Shown in pieces: positions 1 through 7,187 of a DNA stretch of 64,000 bases. The DNA lies in NCBI RefSeq assembly GCF_002943465.1, contig NZ_PTQY01000001.1, forward strand, positions 1,054,001 to 1,118,000, given 5' to 3'. The stretch's first letter is position 1. Each line of letters begins with the position of its first letter. The notes under the pieces are model-generated. The model was not told the origin of the DNA. It made no database searches and was given only the letters and a program-made list of their open reading frames with translations. The translations under genes and the position numbers were made by a program. This stretch comes from Rhodoferax sp. TS-BS-61-7 (GTDB lineage Bacteria > Pseudomonadota > Gammaproteobacteria > Burkholderiales > Burkholderiaceae_C).

Positions 1-273
1 CATTTTGAAACCCAAATAGGCCAGGTAGGCAGCACCGGCCCACTGCACGGCGTGGAAGGCTTCGGGGTACGCGGCCAACAAGGCAGCCACACCGGCCACC
101 GCCGACCACATGAGCACCTGGTCTCCGAGGATGACGCCCAGCGTAGCGGCCAGTCCACCCGCGATGCCGCCCTTGCTGGTAGACGTCACCAAGGCCAGAT
201 TACCCGGGCCGGGGATGGCCAGAAACACGATGATGGTGATGACAAAAGTGCCGTAATCGGTGACGCCGAGCAT
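1..273 (-). CDS. LysE family amino-acid exporter, N-terminal part (cut by window edge)
   Basis: Reading the minus strand from the ATG at 273 gives about 91 residues that run off the left edge of the window without a stop. The protein starts MLGVTDYGTF, followed by a hydrophobic helix with the family-typical PGPGNLALV stretch near residue 21 and two further membrane helices (around residues 40-65 and 75-90). LysE/RhtB proteins are about 200-residue inner-membrane exporters of amino acids or homoserine lactones; this is therefore a little under half of the gene. It lies downstream of rsmG on the same strand, separated by a structured repeat whose minus-strand copy would fall in the leader of this gene. 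Substrate cannot be told. Confidence 0.85.
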   Translation of the reverse strand, partial: MLGVTDYGTFVITIIVFLAIPGPGNLALVTSTSKGGIAGGLAATLGVILGDQVLMWSAVAGVAALLAAYPEAFHAVQWAGAAYLAYLGFKM

Positions 274-343
274 AGGTTCTTTCTTTCGGGGGAAGGGGTG
301 AGTTTACGTTGGAAAAGTAGCGGCGCTACTTTGTGCTGAACCC

Positions 344-439
344 GCTGCGCGCCAGGGATACACCCCGCCGTTCGTGTCCCCCGGGCCGTGAGGGCCCTCC
401 TCCTTTACCTCACTTTGGGGCGCACCCCTGCCACGCAGC
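344..439 (-). repeat. Structured hairpin repeat, copy A1 (minus orientation)
   Basis: Arms 344-366 and 417-439 are complementary over 23 positions: 18 Watson-Crick pairs, one mismatch and four pairs that are G-U only if the minus strand is transcribed. The 50-nt apical part (367-416) is identical base for base to that of copy A2 at 4760-4809, although the stems of the two copies are unrelated. In the minus orientation the loop contains GGTAAAGGAGGAG, a small GGGCC/GGCCC hairpin, and GGGGGACACGAA. It lies between rsmG and the lysE-like gene, in the 337-bp gap 274-610, which otherwise holds only copy B1. Confidence 0.8.
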
Positions 440-492
440 TGCGAACGAGCGAGTGGGTCCCCCACCGCTGACACGCACACACCACCTCTGCA

Positions 493-584
493 GGCTGGGT
501 TGGGTAACGCGTTTTGCGTAGGTAAAGGAGGAGCCCGCGCAGCGGGCGGGGGACACGAAGCAAAACGCGTTACCCAACCCAGCC
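493..584 (+). repeat. Structured hairpin repeat, copy B1 (plus orientation)
   Basis: Arms 493-517 and 560-584 are a perfect 25-bp inverted repeat. The 42-nt loop (518-559) reads GTAGGTAAAGGAGGAG, then a GCCCGC/GCGGGC mini-hairpin, then GGGGGACACGAA. It is the inverted partner of copy A1, 53 bp away, head to head. Its loop matches copy B2 (4904-4945) except in the mini-hairpin, where the bases differ but pairing is kept. It ends 26 bp before the 3' end of the convergent rsmG gene, so the long stem could also act as a terminator of rsmG on the other strand. Confidence 0.8.
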
Positions 585-610
585 CTCACACAAAGCGGAA
601 CGCGAGGGGC

Positions 611-1294
611 TTAGGCAGCCGCCCTCTTCCTCATCCAAACAATGCACCGCTCCGCGTCCAACCCCGGCACATCCAGTTGTTCCACGTGAAACACCTCCAC
701 CGAGCCAGGCAGCGCAGCCATCTCCTCCGCCGGATGTTTGCCCTTCATCCCCATCCAGATCCCCTGCCCCGCCAGCGCCTTCTCCGACCAGGTCGTGAAA
801 TCCACCAAGGACGCAAAAGCCCGCGAACTCACCACGTCGTACGGCTCGGTCAAACTTTCCACCCGCGCATGGATGCCCCGCAGATTGGGCAACTTCAGTG
901 TCACTGCCACTTGCTGGATAAAGGCGGCTTTCTTGGCCACCGTGTCCACACAGTGCACCGTGATGTGCGGGCAGCAAATGGCAATCACTATGCCGGGCAG
1001 CCCGGCACCCGAACCCACATCGAGCAAACGGGGTTTGTCGCCCACTACGCCCTGCCCGGCCAGCACCGCCAGTTGCTTTTGCAATGGCGTGATCACCGCC
1101 AAGCTGTCCAGCAGGTGGTGCGTCAGCATCTCATCGGGGTCACGCACGGCGGTCAGGTTGTAGACCTTGGTCCATTTCTGGATCAGGGCCAGGTAGTCCA
1201 GCAGTGCGGTGATCTGCGCGTCATCCAACGACAGACCCAAGGCTGGCAGCGATTGCGCCAGTACTTCGCGGTGGTTCAGGTTAGGGGCAGGCAA
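611..1294 (-). CDS. rsmG: 16S rRNA (guanine527-N7)-methyltransferase RsmG (GidB)
   Basis: A 227-residue protein of the usual RsmG length (about 210-230). It methylates N7 of G527 in 16S rRNA using S-adenosylmethionine, in the cytoplasm. The SAM-binding glycine loop LLDVGSGAGLPGI lies near residue 90, and the SSRAFASL segment characteristic of the family is near residue 157. The N-terminal helical part (residues 15-60) includes LALIQKWTKVYNLTAVRD, a family hallmark. The start overlaps the 3' end of the preceding DUF4124 gene by 14 bp, so it probably belongs to the mnmG transcript. A parS-like site lies inside the coding sequence at 678-693. Confidence 0.97.
   Translation of the reverse strand: MPAPNLNHREVLAQSLPALGLSLDDAQITALLDYLALIQKWTKVYNLTAVRDPDEMLTHHLLDSLAVITPLQKQLAVLAGQGVVGDKPRLLDVGSGAGLPGIVIAICCPHITVHCVDTVAKKAAFIQQVAVTLKLPNLRGIHARVESLTEPYDVVSSRAFASLVDFTTWSEKALAGQGIWMGMKGKHPAEEMAALPGSVEVFHVEQLDVPGLDAERCIVWMRKRAAA
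678..693. other. parS centromere site (consensus match) inside rsmG
   Basis: The 16-mer TGTTCCACGTGAAACA fits the conserved bacterial parS consensus TGTTNCACGTGAAACA, the binding site of ParB. It is embedded in the 3' part of rsmG, where it encodes FHVEQ. Two related sites lie in mnmG. parS sites normally cluster close to the replication origin, often in or near parAB and gidAB. Confidence 0.88.
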
Positions 1295-1865
1295 CAGACA
1301 CCTCGTTGTTCAGTTTTGCGTAATCCATTTTTTCCTTGTCAGTCATTTTGGCCAACCGGGCGCGGCTCTTGTCCACCAACTGCCGCAACTGGCGGCAACT
1401 GGCCAAGTCCAAGGGCAGGTTGGCACCCCGAGCCTGCTCCGCTTTCCATACCTTCGCAAACTCCGTCATGCAACGCTGCTGAAACTCGTTCAACAGACGC
1501 TTGGAGTCTGCCAGTTCCGCAGTCGAATCATGGCGCAGGGTCTGGCCCAGCTGCTCACCAATGCTGCGGCACTCGGGTGACATGCCGGCCGATATGCGCC
1601 GGTTCAGGGCGCTCTGCTTCGCATCGTGCGCTGCGCTGGCAAGGCTGGAGTCCGGTGCTTGATCTGGCGACACCGACGCTTTGGGCGCCGACTTGGTGAT
1701 GCCCGGCACCGACGAACTGGTCTGATCCGCCGCACAAGCATGGTCGCTGAACACCACCTTGCCATCGGCACCTTTGCACTTGTAGACCTCGGCCTGCGCG
1801 GGAACGCCAAAGACCAACAGCCCTGCAGCCACCAGGCCGATGCGAAAAAACGGCATCGCCATCAA
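1281..1865 (-). CDS. DUF4124 domain protein, predicted exported
   Basis: A 194-residue protein starting MMAMPFF, with a hydrophobic signal segment (residues 5-24) and an AQA-like cleavage site near residue 25. It is followed directly by the DUF4124 signature EVYKCKGADGKVVFSDHAC (residues 26-45), a short domain found at the N terminus of many proteobacterial envelope proteins. The rest is polar and helical, with LARMTDKEK-like sequence and a few cysteines. It overlaps the upstream gene by 4 bp (ATGA) and rsmG by 14 bp, so the three are translationally coupled. The biochemical role of DUF4124 proteins is unknown. Confidence 0.85.
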   Translation of the reverse strand: MMAMPFFRIGLVAAGLLVFGVPAQAEVYKCKGADGKVVFSDHACAADQTSSSVPGITKSAPKASVSPDQAPDSSLASAAHDAKQSALNRRISAGMSPECRSIGEQLGQTLRHDSTAELADSKRLLNEFQQRCMTEFAKVWKAEQARGANLPLDLASCRQLRQLVDKSRARLAKMTDKEKMDYAKLNNEVSVACP

Positions 1866-2518
1866 TCCCAGCAGTTGGCCGTCTGGCCCTGCGAGTGCAC
1901 CCAGTAACGGCCGTAGCCACCAATGCCGGGCCCCAGTTTGCCTTGCAGCGCCCAGACATCGCCACGGGCTTCGTGGTCGTAATGCTGGTCGTCCATGTGG
2001 TTGCCACCGTCTGCAAAGGTGGCCATGCGCCAGCCTGGGCCCAACTCGCGCTCACACATCACATTGGCTTTCATTTCGGAATCCAGCGTGGCACCCATCA
2101 CCGCCTGGGTGGCGGCCAACTCACTGCGGCTCCAACCGCTGCCGCTCAGGCCACCGGGTCGGGGCAAGTCGCCCTTTTTGATGCACAACACTGGCAGCAC
2201 GATGCGGCAGCTGGTGTCACCCACATTGGGGTTGCAGGCGCCCTTGTAGGCGCGGTCCAGCGTGGATTCGCCTGCGTCGCAGACCATATTGGCCACGTCT
2301 TTGGGATCCTTGTCTTCCAGTGGCGCCAGGCCAAAGGTCAGGCCATAACCAATCGGTTTGTTGCCGGCAGGTTCGGGTGCGCTGGCCGCAGGGGTGAGAG
2401 GCGCACCCGATGGGGCCACCGCCACCGGTGGGGTTTTGGGAGCGGTGCATTTCTTCAGCATCAGAGGGATTACCAGAATCCCCACCAGAGTCAGCACCAG
2501 AACAATCGCACGCGGCAT
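1862..2518 (-). CDS. Uncharacterised membrane-anchored protein between mnmG and rsmG
   Basis: A 218-residue protein that I do not recognise. Residues 4-22 form one hydrophobic helix followed by KKC, then a proline/alanine-rich linker to about residue 55, as in proteins anchored in the inner membrane with a periplasmic domain. The C-terminal domain (55-218) has about seven cysteines (MVCDAG, GACNP, TSCRI, VLCIKKG, MCERELG, TANCWD), which suggests disulphides, and a GPGWRMATFADG segment reminiscent of extracellular lectin-like folds, though this is only an impression. It ends by 4-bp overlap into the DUF4124 gene and starts 38 bp after mnmG. Confidence 0.7.
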   Translation of the reverse strand: MPRAIVLVLTLVGILVIPLMLKKCTAPKTPPVAVAPSGAPLTPAASAPEPAGNKPIGYGLTFGLAPLEDKDPKDVANMVCDAGESTLDRAYKGACNPNVGDTSCRIVLPVLCIKKGDLPRPGGLSGSGWSRSELAATQAVMGATLDSEMKANVMCERELGPGWRMATFADGGNHMDDQHYDHEARGDVWALQGKLGPGIGGYGRYWVHSQGQTANCWD

Positions 2519-2556
2519 GCACAGCCCTCCCCGGCCCGTTGGAAAAAGGGGCTAGT

Positions 2557-4605
2557 TTACGCTGCCACTTTTTCGGCAAAGCCGCGGAAGTTGCCCTTCT
2601 TCAGGTGGATCAGCAGCAGTGAGATGGTGGCGGGCGTGATGCCCGACAGGCGCGAAGCCTGGCCCAAGGTTTCGGGCCGGTACTTGTTCAGGCGCTGGCG
2701 GGCTTCGATGCTGAGCGCCCCCACCTGCAGGTAATCCAGCTCGGCCGGCAGACGCAGGTTCTCGTAATGGGCGGCGCGCTCCACTTCGTCCTTCTGGCGG
2801 TCGATGTAGCCGGAGTACTTGGCAGCAATCTCCACCTGCTCCACCACCGCAGCCACAAAGGCGTCTTGTGCCGCCACTTCCACGTTGAGCGCCACGTCCG
2901 TGGTTTCACGTGAAACAGCCGGCGGCAAATCCCGGTTGGCGTACTTGCCGTGGTCCAGCGACATCAATGCGGCGTAGCTGATGTTGGGGCGGCGCAGCAG
3001 GTCGCCCAGGTTGTATTCGTGGTCAATGGCCTTGCCCAACACGCGCTCGGATTCCTCGGCGGCCAGGTTGCGCGGGTTCACCCAGATGCTGCGCAGGCGT
3101 TCTGTTTCACGTGAAACAGCGTCGCGCTTGCGGCTGAACGCATCCCAGCGTGCGTCGTCCACCAGGCCCAACTGGCGGCCGACTTCGGTCAGCCGGTCGT
3201 CGGCATTGTCTTCACGCAGCTGCAGGCGGAACTCGGCCCGGCTGGTGAACATGCGGTACGGCTCGGTCACGCCCTTGGTAATCAGGTCGTCCACCAGCAC
3301 GCCCAGGTAAGCCTGGTCACGGCCCGGCAACCAGCTGTCGCCCGCAAAGGTAATGGCGCCCGCAGCACTGGCTGCCGCATTGCCACAGCCCAGGCTACGC
3401 ACCTGCAGCGCGGCGTTGATGCCGGCAAACATGCCCTGGGCCGCCGCCTCTTCGTAGCCCGTGGTGCCGTTGATCTGGCCGGCAAAGAACAGGCCGCCAA
3501 TCTGGCGCGTCTCGAAACTGCTCTTCAGGCTGCGCGGGTCAAAGTAGTCGTACTCGATGGCGTAACCCGGGCGCAGGATGTGGGCATTCTCCAGCCCGGC
3601 CATGCTGCGCACCAGGTCGTACTGCACATCGAACGGCAGGCTGGTGCTGATGCCGTTGGGGTAGTACTCGTGCGTGGTCAGACCCTCGGGTTCCAGAAAG
3701 ATCTGGTGGCTGTCTTTGTCGGCAAAGCGGTTGATCTTGTCTTCCACGCTGGGGCAGTAGCGCGGGCCCACGCCCTCGATCTTGCCGGTGAACATGGGGC
3801 TGCGGTCAAAGCCGGAGCGGATGATGTCGTGGGTGCGCTCGTTGGTGTGGGTGATCCAGCACGGCACCTGCTGCGGGTGCATGGCCACATTGCCCATGAA
3901 GCTGGCCACCGGCATCACATCGCTCATGCCACCGGGCACGCCATCGCCGGGCTGGATGATGCACTTGCTGAAGTCGATGCTGCGGCCATCCAGGCGCGGC
4001 GGTGTGCCGGTCTTCAGGCGGCCTTGCGGCAGCTTGAGTTCTTTCAGGCGGGCCGACAAAGACACGGCGGGCGGGTCCCCTGCTCTACCGGCCGCATAGT
4101 TGTTCAAGCCCACGTGGATTTTTCCGTCCAGGAAGGTACCAGCCGTCAGCACCACAGTCTTGGCGCGGAACTGGATGCCCACTTGGGTGACTGCGCCGAC
4201 CACGCGGTCACCCTCGATCATCAGGTCGTCCACCGCTTGCTGGAACAGCCACAGGTTGGGTTGGTTTTCCAGCATGCGGCGGATGGCGGCTTTGTACAAA
4301 ACCCGGTCAGCCTGGGCGCGCGTGGCACGCACGGCGGGGCCCTTGCTGCTGTTAAGAATGCGGAACTGGATGCCCGACTCGTCGGTGGCCAAGGCCATCG
4401 CACCGCCCATGGCGTCCACCTCTTTGACCAGGTGGCCTTTGCCAATGCCGCCGATGCTGGGGTTGCAGCTCATCTGGCCCAGGGTTTCGATGTTGTGGGA
4501 GAGCAGCAGCGTCTTGCTGCCCATGCGGGCGGCAGCCAACGCAGCCTCCGTGCCGGCATGGCCGCCGCCAACGACGATGACATCGAAATCTTGTGGGTAC
4601 AACAT
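2557..4605 (-). CDS. mnmG: tRNA uridine-5-carboxymethylaminomethyl(34) synthesis enzyme MnmG (GidA)
   Basis: A 682-residue FAD protein. With MnmE it makes the 5-carboxymethylaminomethyl modification of the wobble uridine in several tRNAs. The N-terminal dinucleotide-binding motif [19 protein letters not shown] is at residues 10-29, followed by the MnmG signatures [16 protein letters not shown] (about 45-60) and the second FAD/NADH region. [18 protein letters not shown] (about residue 380) and the C-terminal helical MnmE/tRNA-binding part complete it. Two short VSRET segments (around residues 495 and 565) are encoded by parS-like palindromes, so the protein sequence accommodates centromere sites. 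It is first of a four-gene minus-strand block ending with rsmG; copy A2 of the structured repeat lies in its leader. Confidence 0.98.
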   Translation of the reverse strand: MLYPQDFDVIVVGGGHAGTEAALAAARMGSKTLLLSHNIETLGQMSCNPSIGGIGKGHLVKEVDAMGGAMALATDESGIQFRILNSSKGPAVRATRAQADRVLYKAAIRRMLENQPNLWLFQQAVDDLMIEGDRVVGAVTQVGIQFRAKTVVLTAGTFLDGKIHVGLNNYAAGRAGDPPAVSLSARLKELKLPQGRLKTGTPPRLDGRSIDFSKCIIQPGDGVPGGMSDVMPVASFMGNVAMHPQQVPCWITHTNERTHDIIRSGFDRSPMFTGKIEGVGPRYCPSVEDKINRFADKDSHQIFLEPEGLTTHEYYPNGISTSLPFDVQYDLVRSMAGLENAHILRPGYAIEYDYFDPRSLKSSFETRQIGGLFFAGQINGTTGYEEAAAQGMFAGINAALQVRSLGCGNAAASAAGAITFAGDSWLPGRDQAYLGVLVDDLITKGVTEPYRMFTSRAEFRLQLREDNADDRLTEVGRQLGLVDDARWDAFSRKRDAVSRETERLRSIWVNPRNLAAEESERVLGKAIDHEYNLGDLLRRPNISYAALMSLDHGKYANRDLPPAVSRETTDVALNVEVAAQDAFVAAVVEQVEIAAKYSGYIDRQKDEVERAAHYENLRLPAELDYLQVGALSIEARQRLNKYRPETLGQASRLSGITPATISLLLIHLKKGNFRGFAEKVAA
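2902..2917. other. parS-like site in mnmG (one mismatch)
   Basis: GGTTTCACGTGAAACA matches the parS consensus TGTTNCACGTGAAACA in 15 of 16 positions; only the first base differs. It lies in the coding sequence of mnmG, 201 bp from the perfect site at 3103, and encodes the VSRET of AVSRETTD. Confidence 0.75.
3103..3118. other. parS centromere site in mnmG (perfect palindrome)
   Basis: TGTTTCACGTGAAACA is a perfect 16-bp palindrome and a full match to the ParB-binding parS consensus; the flanking bases extend it to 18 bp (3102-3119). It encodes the VSRET of AVSRETER in MnmG. Confidence 0.92.
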
Positions 4606-4734
4606 GGTGTTCTATTCGAGCGCGCCAAAGACAGGGGTGTGCGCCAAGTGAGGGGGAAGGGCATGATTTTACCGGGTGCCTGATTTTTTGGCACGTTACG
4701 GGAATACCGGCCCTGCCGCATCGCCTTTACCTCT

Positions 4735-4834
4735 GGATCAAGCGGGGCGGGTACTCTGCGCCGTTCGTGTCCCCCGGGCCGTGAGGGCCCTCCTCCTTTA
4801 CCTCACTTTGCAGAACACCCACCCCACTTGATCC
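4735..4834 (-). repeat. Structured hairpin repeat, copy A2 (minus orientation)
   Basis: Arms 4735-4759 and 4810-4834 pair over 25 positions: 21 Watson-Crick pairs and four that are G-U only on the minus strand, with no mismatch. The 50-nt apical part 4760-4809 is identical to that of copy A1, while the stem is unrelated in sequence. It sits 130 bp upstream of the mnmG start, on the same strand, so it may be in the mnmG leader. The 426-bp gap 4606-5031 holds only this copy, its head-to-head partner B2, and presumably the two divergent promoters. Confidence 0.8.
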
Positions 4835-4876
4835 CTCACCATATTCGCGCTCGAACATTGGCATACGACCCGTCGA

Positions 4877-4972
4877 GCGGCAGGGGTGGGGTGTGCGTTT
4901 TGCGTAGGTAAAGGAGGAGGCCCCTCACGGGCCGGGGGACACGAAGCAAAACGCACACCCCACCCCTGTCGC
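4877..4972 (+). repeat. Structured hairpin repeat, copy B2 (plus orientation)
   Basis: Arms 4877-4903 and 4946-4972 pair over 27 positions, with one G-U pair (4880/4969) that is valid only on the plus strand. The 42-nt loop 4904-4945 reads GTAGGTAAAGGAGGAG, a GGCCC/GGGCC mini-hairpin around CTCAC, and GGGGGACACGAA. Its stem shares only the innermost GCGTTTTGC with copy B1. It ends 59 bp before the FMN reductase start on the same strand. Confidence 0.8.
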
Positions 4973-5031
4973 GGGCGAACGAACGGGCAAGCAAGAACAA
5001 AAGAAGCCCAACCTTGGCGACAATCAAGACC

Positions 5032-5616
5032 ATGACCAAAGTCCTGATCTTCGCGGGCAGCACCCGCCAACACTCCTTCAACCGCCGCCTCGCCCACGTA
5101 GCCGCGACCCTGGCCCGTGACGCAGGCGCAGAGGTCACCCACCTGGAACTGGCGGACTTCGACATCCCGCTTTACAACGCCGACCTGGAAGCCACAGGCA
5201 CCCCGCCGGACGTGATTCGCCTGAAGGAAATCATGGACGCACACCCGGCCTGGATCATCGTCTCGCCCGAGTACAACGGCAGCTATACCGGCCTTCTGAA
5301 AAACACCATCGACTGGGCCAGCAGCCCGGTCAAGGGCCACCCGGTCTGGGCGGATGGCGAGAAGCCATTTGCCGGCAAGGTGGTGGGGCTGCTGAGCGCA
5401 TCACTCGGCGCCCTCGGAGGTTTGCGCTCACTCAGCCACTTGCAGCCGTTGCTGCTCGCCCTGCACTGCTGGCTCGCGCCCAAACAGTTTGCGCTGGGCT
5501 CGGCCGGCAAGGCGTTTGACGAACAGGGCCAGCTCATCGAAGAACGCCAGCGCCGCGGTGTGCAGGCCGTGGTGGACCAGGTGCTGTGGGCGGCACCCCG
5601 TTTGGGCGTGGATTAA
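5032..5616 (+). CDS. NAD(P)H-dependent FMN reductase family protein
   Basis: A 194-residue flavodoxin-fold protein (MTKVLIFAGSTRQHSFNRRLA). The GSTRxxSxN phosphate-binding loop for FMN is at residues 9-17 and the second FMN contact, SPEYNGSYTGLLKNTIDWAS, is at about residues 76-95. Members reduce FMN or quinones/azo compounds with NAD(P)H in the cytoplasm. The ATG at 5032 was chosen over an in-frame TTG 18 bp upstream because the family fold starts with this methionine. It is monocistronic, divergent from mnmG, with structured repeat B2 just upstream and a dispersed hairpin repeat just downstream. Confidence 0.9.
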   Translation: MTKVLIFAGSTRQHSFNRRLAHVAATLARDAGAEVTHLELADFDIPLYNADLEATGTPPDVIRLKEIMDAHPAWIIVSPEYNGSYTGLLKNTIDWASSPVKGHPVWADGEKPFAGKVVGLLSASLGALGGLRSLSHLQPLLLALHCWLAPKQFALGSAGKAFDEQGQLIEERQRRGVQAVVDQVLWAAPRLGVD

Positions 5617-5620
5617 GTGC

Positions 5621-5678
5621 CAAATCAGGGTCTAGCCCGCATGGATACTGCGCAAACAGCTACTAATTTAATAGCAAA
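5621..5678 (+). repeat. Dispersed GCGCAAGCAGCT repeat, copy 1
   Basis: This copy has the family layout: a TCTAGC box, a variable CCGCATGGATA stretch, TGCGCAAACAGC, then a small GCTA/TAGC hairpin with an AT loop. It lies right after the FMN reductase stop and before the convergent aldehyde dehydrogenase. Confidence 0.75.
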
Positions 5679-5700
5679 CTAGCCCGCCACCGCGCCGCAC

Positions 5701-7155
5701 TCAGAACGGGTAGTGACGCGGCGTGGTCTGCAGCGTGATCCAGCGCAGCTCGGTGAACTCGGCCACACCGGCCTTGCCACCAAAGCGGCCCATGCCGCTA
5801 CCCTTCACACCGCCAAACGGCATTTGCGCTTCGTCGTGCACCGTGGGGCCGTTCACATGGCAGATGCCGGAGTCGATACGGCGCGCCACGTTGAAGGCAC
5901 GGGCGATGTCGGCGCCAAACACGGCGGACGACAAACCGTACTCGTTGTCGTTGGCGCAGGCCACCGCCTCTTCCACACCGTTCACACGCACTACGCATTT
6001 CACGGGGCCAAAGGTTTCCTCGTGGTAGATGCGCATGGCGGGCGTCACATGGTCCAGCACGGTGGCGGCCATCAGCGTGTTTTGTGCCTTGCCGCCGCAC
6101 AGCAGCTTGGCGCCCTTGGCCAGCGCGTCGTCGATCAACGCGTTGCAATGCTCCACCGTGTTCATGCCAATCACCGAGCCCAGCACCACCGGCTCTGGCT
6201 TGCGTGGGTCACCCACGGGCAGTCCACCGGCCTTGGCGGCAAATTGTTTGGTGAAGGCGTCGGCAATCTTCTGGTCCACGATGATGCGTTCGGTGGACAT
6301 GCAAATTTGCCCGCTGTTGGCAAAGCTGCCAAAGGCCGCGCCGTTCACTGCGTCCTCAATCACCGCGTCGTCCAGAATCACCAGCGGCGCCTTGCCGCCC
6401 AGCTCCAGCACCACGGGTTTCAAATACTTGGCGCAGGTCAGCGCAATGATCTTGCCGACCTTGGTGGAACCGGTGAAGTTGACGCGGCGCACTGCCGGGT
6501 GTGCCACGATGGCTTCCACTACCGCTCCCGCATCGGCTGGCGCGTTGGTGATGTAGTTCACCACGCCGGCCGGGAAACCGGCGTCGGCAAAGGCTTCGAT
6601 GATCAGTTGGTGCGTGCGTGGGCAGTTTTCGCTGCCTTTGAAAATCACCGTGTTGCCGCAGGCCAGCGGCGTGGCAATGGCGCGCACACCCAGGATGATG
6701 GGCGCGTTCCATGGCGCAATACCCAACACCACACCAGCGGGCTGGCGCACACCCATGGCCAGGCTGCCGGGTACGTCGGACGGGATCACCTCACCGCTGA
6801 TCTGCGTGGTCAGCGACGCGGCCTCGCGGATCATGCCCGCGGCCAGGTGCACGTTGAAGCCGGCCCACATGCCGGTACCACCGGTCTCGGCGCCCACGGC
6901 TTCAATGAACTGCGGCGTCTTGGCCTCCAGCGCATCGGCGGCCTTGAGCAACAGAGCACGGCGCTCGCCGGGGCCGGTCTGACTCCAGGTTTTGAAGGCT
7001 TCTGCGGCGGCATCGGCGGCCATCACGGCATCGGCCACCGAGGCGGCGGGTGCACGCGTGGCCACACTGCCGTCCAGCGGGTTGCGCCGCTCAAAAGTGG
7101 CGCCCTTCTCGGCGGTGACTTTGAGGCCATTGATCAGCATGGACAAATCGGACAT
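5701..7155 (-). CDS. NAD(P)-dependent aldehyde dehydrogenase (aromatic aldehyde type)
   Basis: A 484-residue ALDH-superfamily enzyme, close to the usual length. It oxidises an aldehyde to the acid. APWNAPIILG (near residue 146) contains the catalytic Asn and the NAD-binding region, VNFTGSTKVGK (about 224) is the NAD glycine motif, LELGGKAPL (about 250) carries the general-base Glu, and SGQICMSTER (about 284) carries the nucleophilic Cys. The overall pattern resembles salicylaldehyde or vanillin dehydrogenases. It is the last gene of the minus-strand run containing the Liv-type transporter, 32 bp after it, and the divergent regulator looks FeaR-like, so an aromatic or amine-derived aldehyde is plausible. 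Substrate is inferred only. Confidence 0.93.
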   Translation of the reverse strand: MSDLSMLINGLKVTAEKGATFERRNPLDGSVATRAPAASVADAVMAADAAAEAFKTWSQTGPGERRALLLKAADALEAKTPQFIEAVGAETGGTGMWAGFNVHLAAGMIREAASLTTQISGEVIPSDVPGSLAMGVRQPAGVVLGIAPWNAPIILGVRAIATPLACGNTVIFKGSENCPRTHQLIIEAFADAGFPAGVVNYITNAPADAGAVVEAIVAHPAVRRVNFTGSTKVGKIIALTCAKYLKPVVLELGGKAPLVILDDAVIEDAVNGAAFGSFANSGQICMSTERIIVDQKIADAFTKQFAAKAGGLPVGDPRKPEPVVLGSVIGMNTVEHCNALIDDALAKGAKLLCGGKAQNTLMAATVLDHVTPAMRIYHEETFGPVKCVVRVNGVEEAVACANDNEYGLSSAVFGADIARAFNVARRIDSGICHVNGPTVHDEAQMPFGGVKGSGMGRFGGKAGVAEFTELRWITLQTTPRHYPF

Positions 7156-7187
7156 GGGGTTCTCCTAAAAATTCGGGAAATATCGGG

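Noticed and set aside
500-1699. A 399-residue plus-strand frame across rsmG and the DUF4124 gene
   Set aside because: It runs through a structured repeat and antisense to rsmG; no domain and no ribosome-binding site.
2902-3118. The CACGTG palindromes in mnmG as MerR or E-box type sites
   Set aside because: The whole 16-bp parS consensus matches much better than any CACGTG-only motif.
3580-4683. A 367-residue plus-strand open frame inside mnmG
   Set aside because: It is an antisense shadow of mnmG with no recognisable domain.
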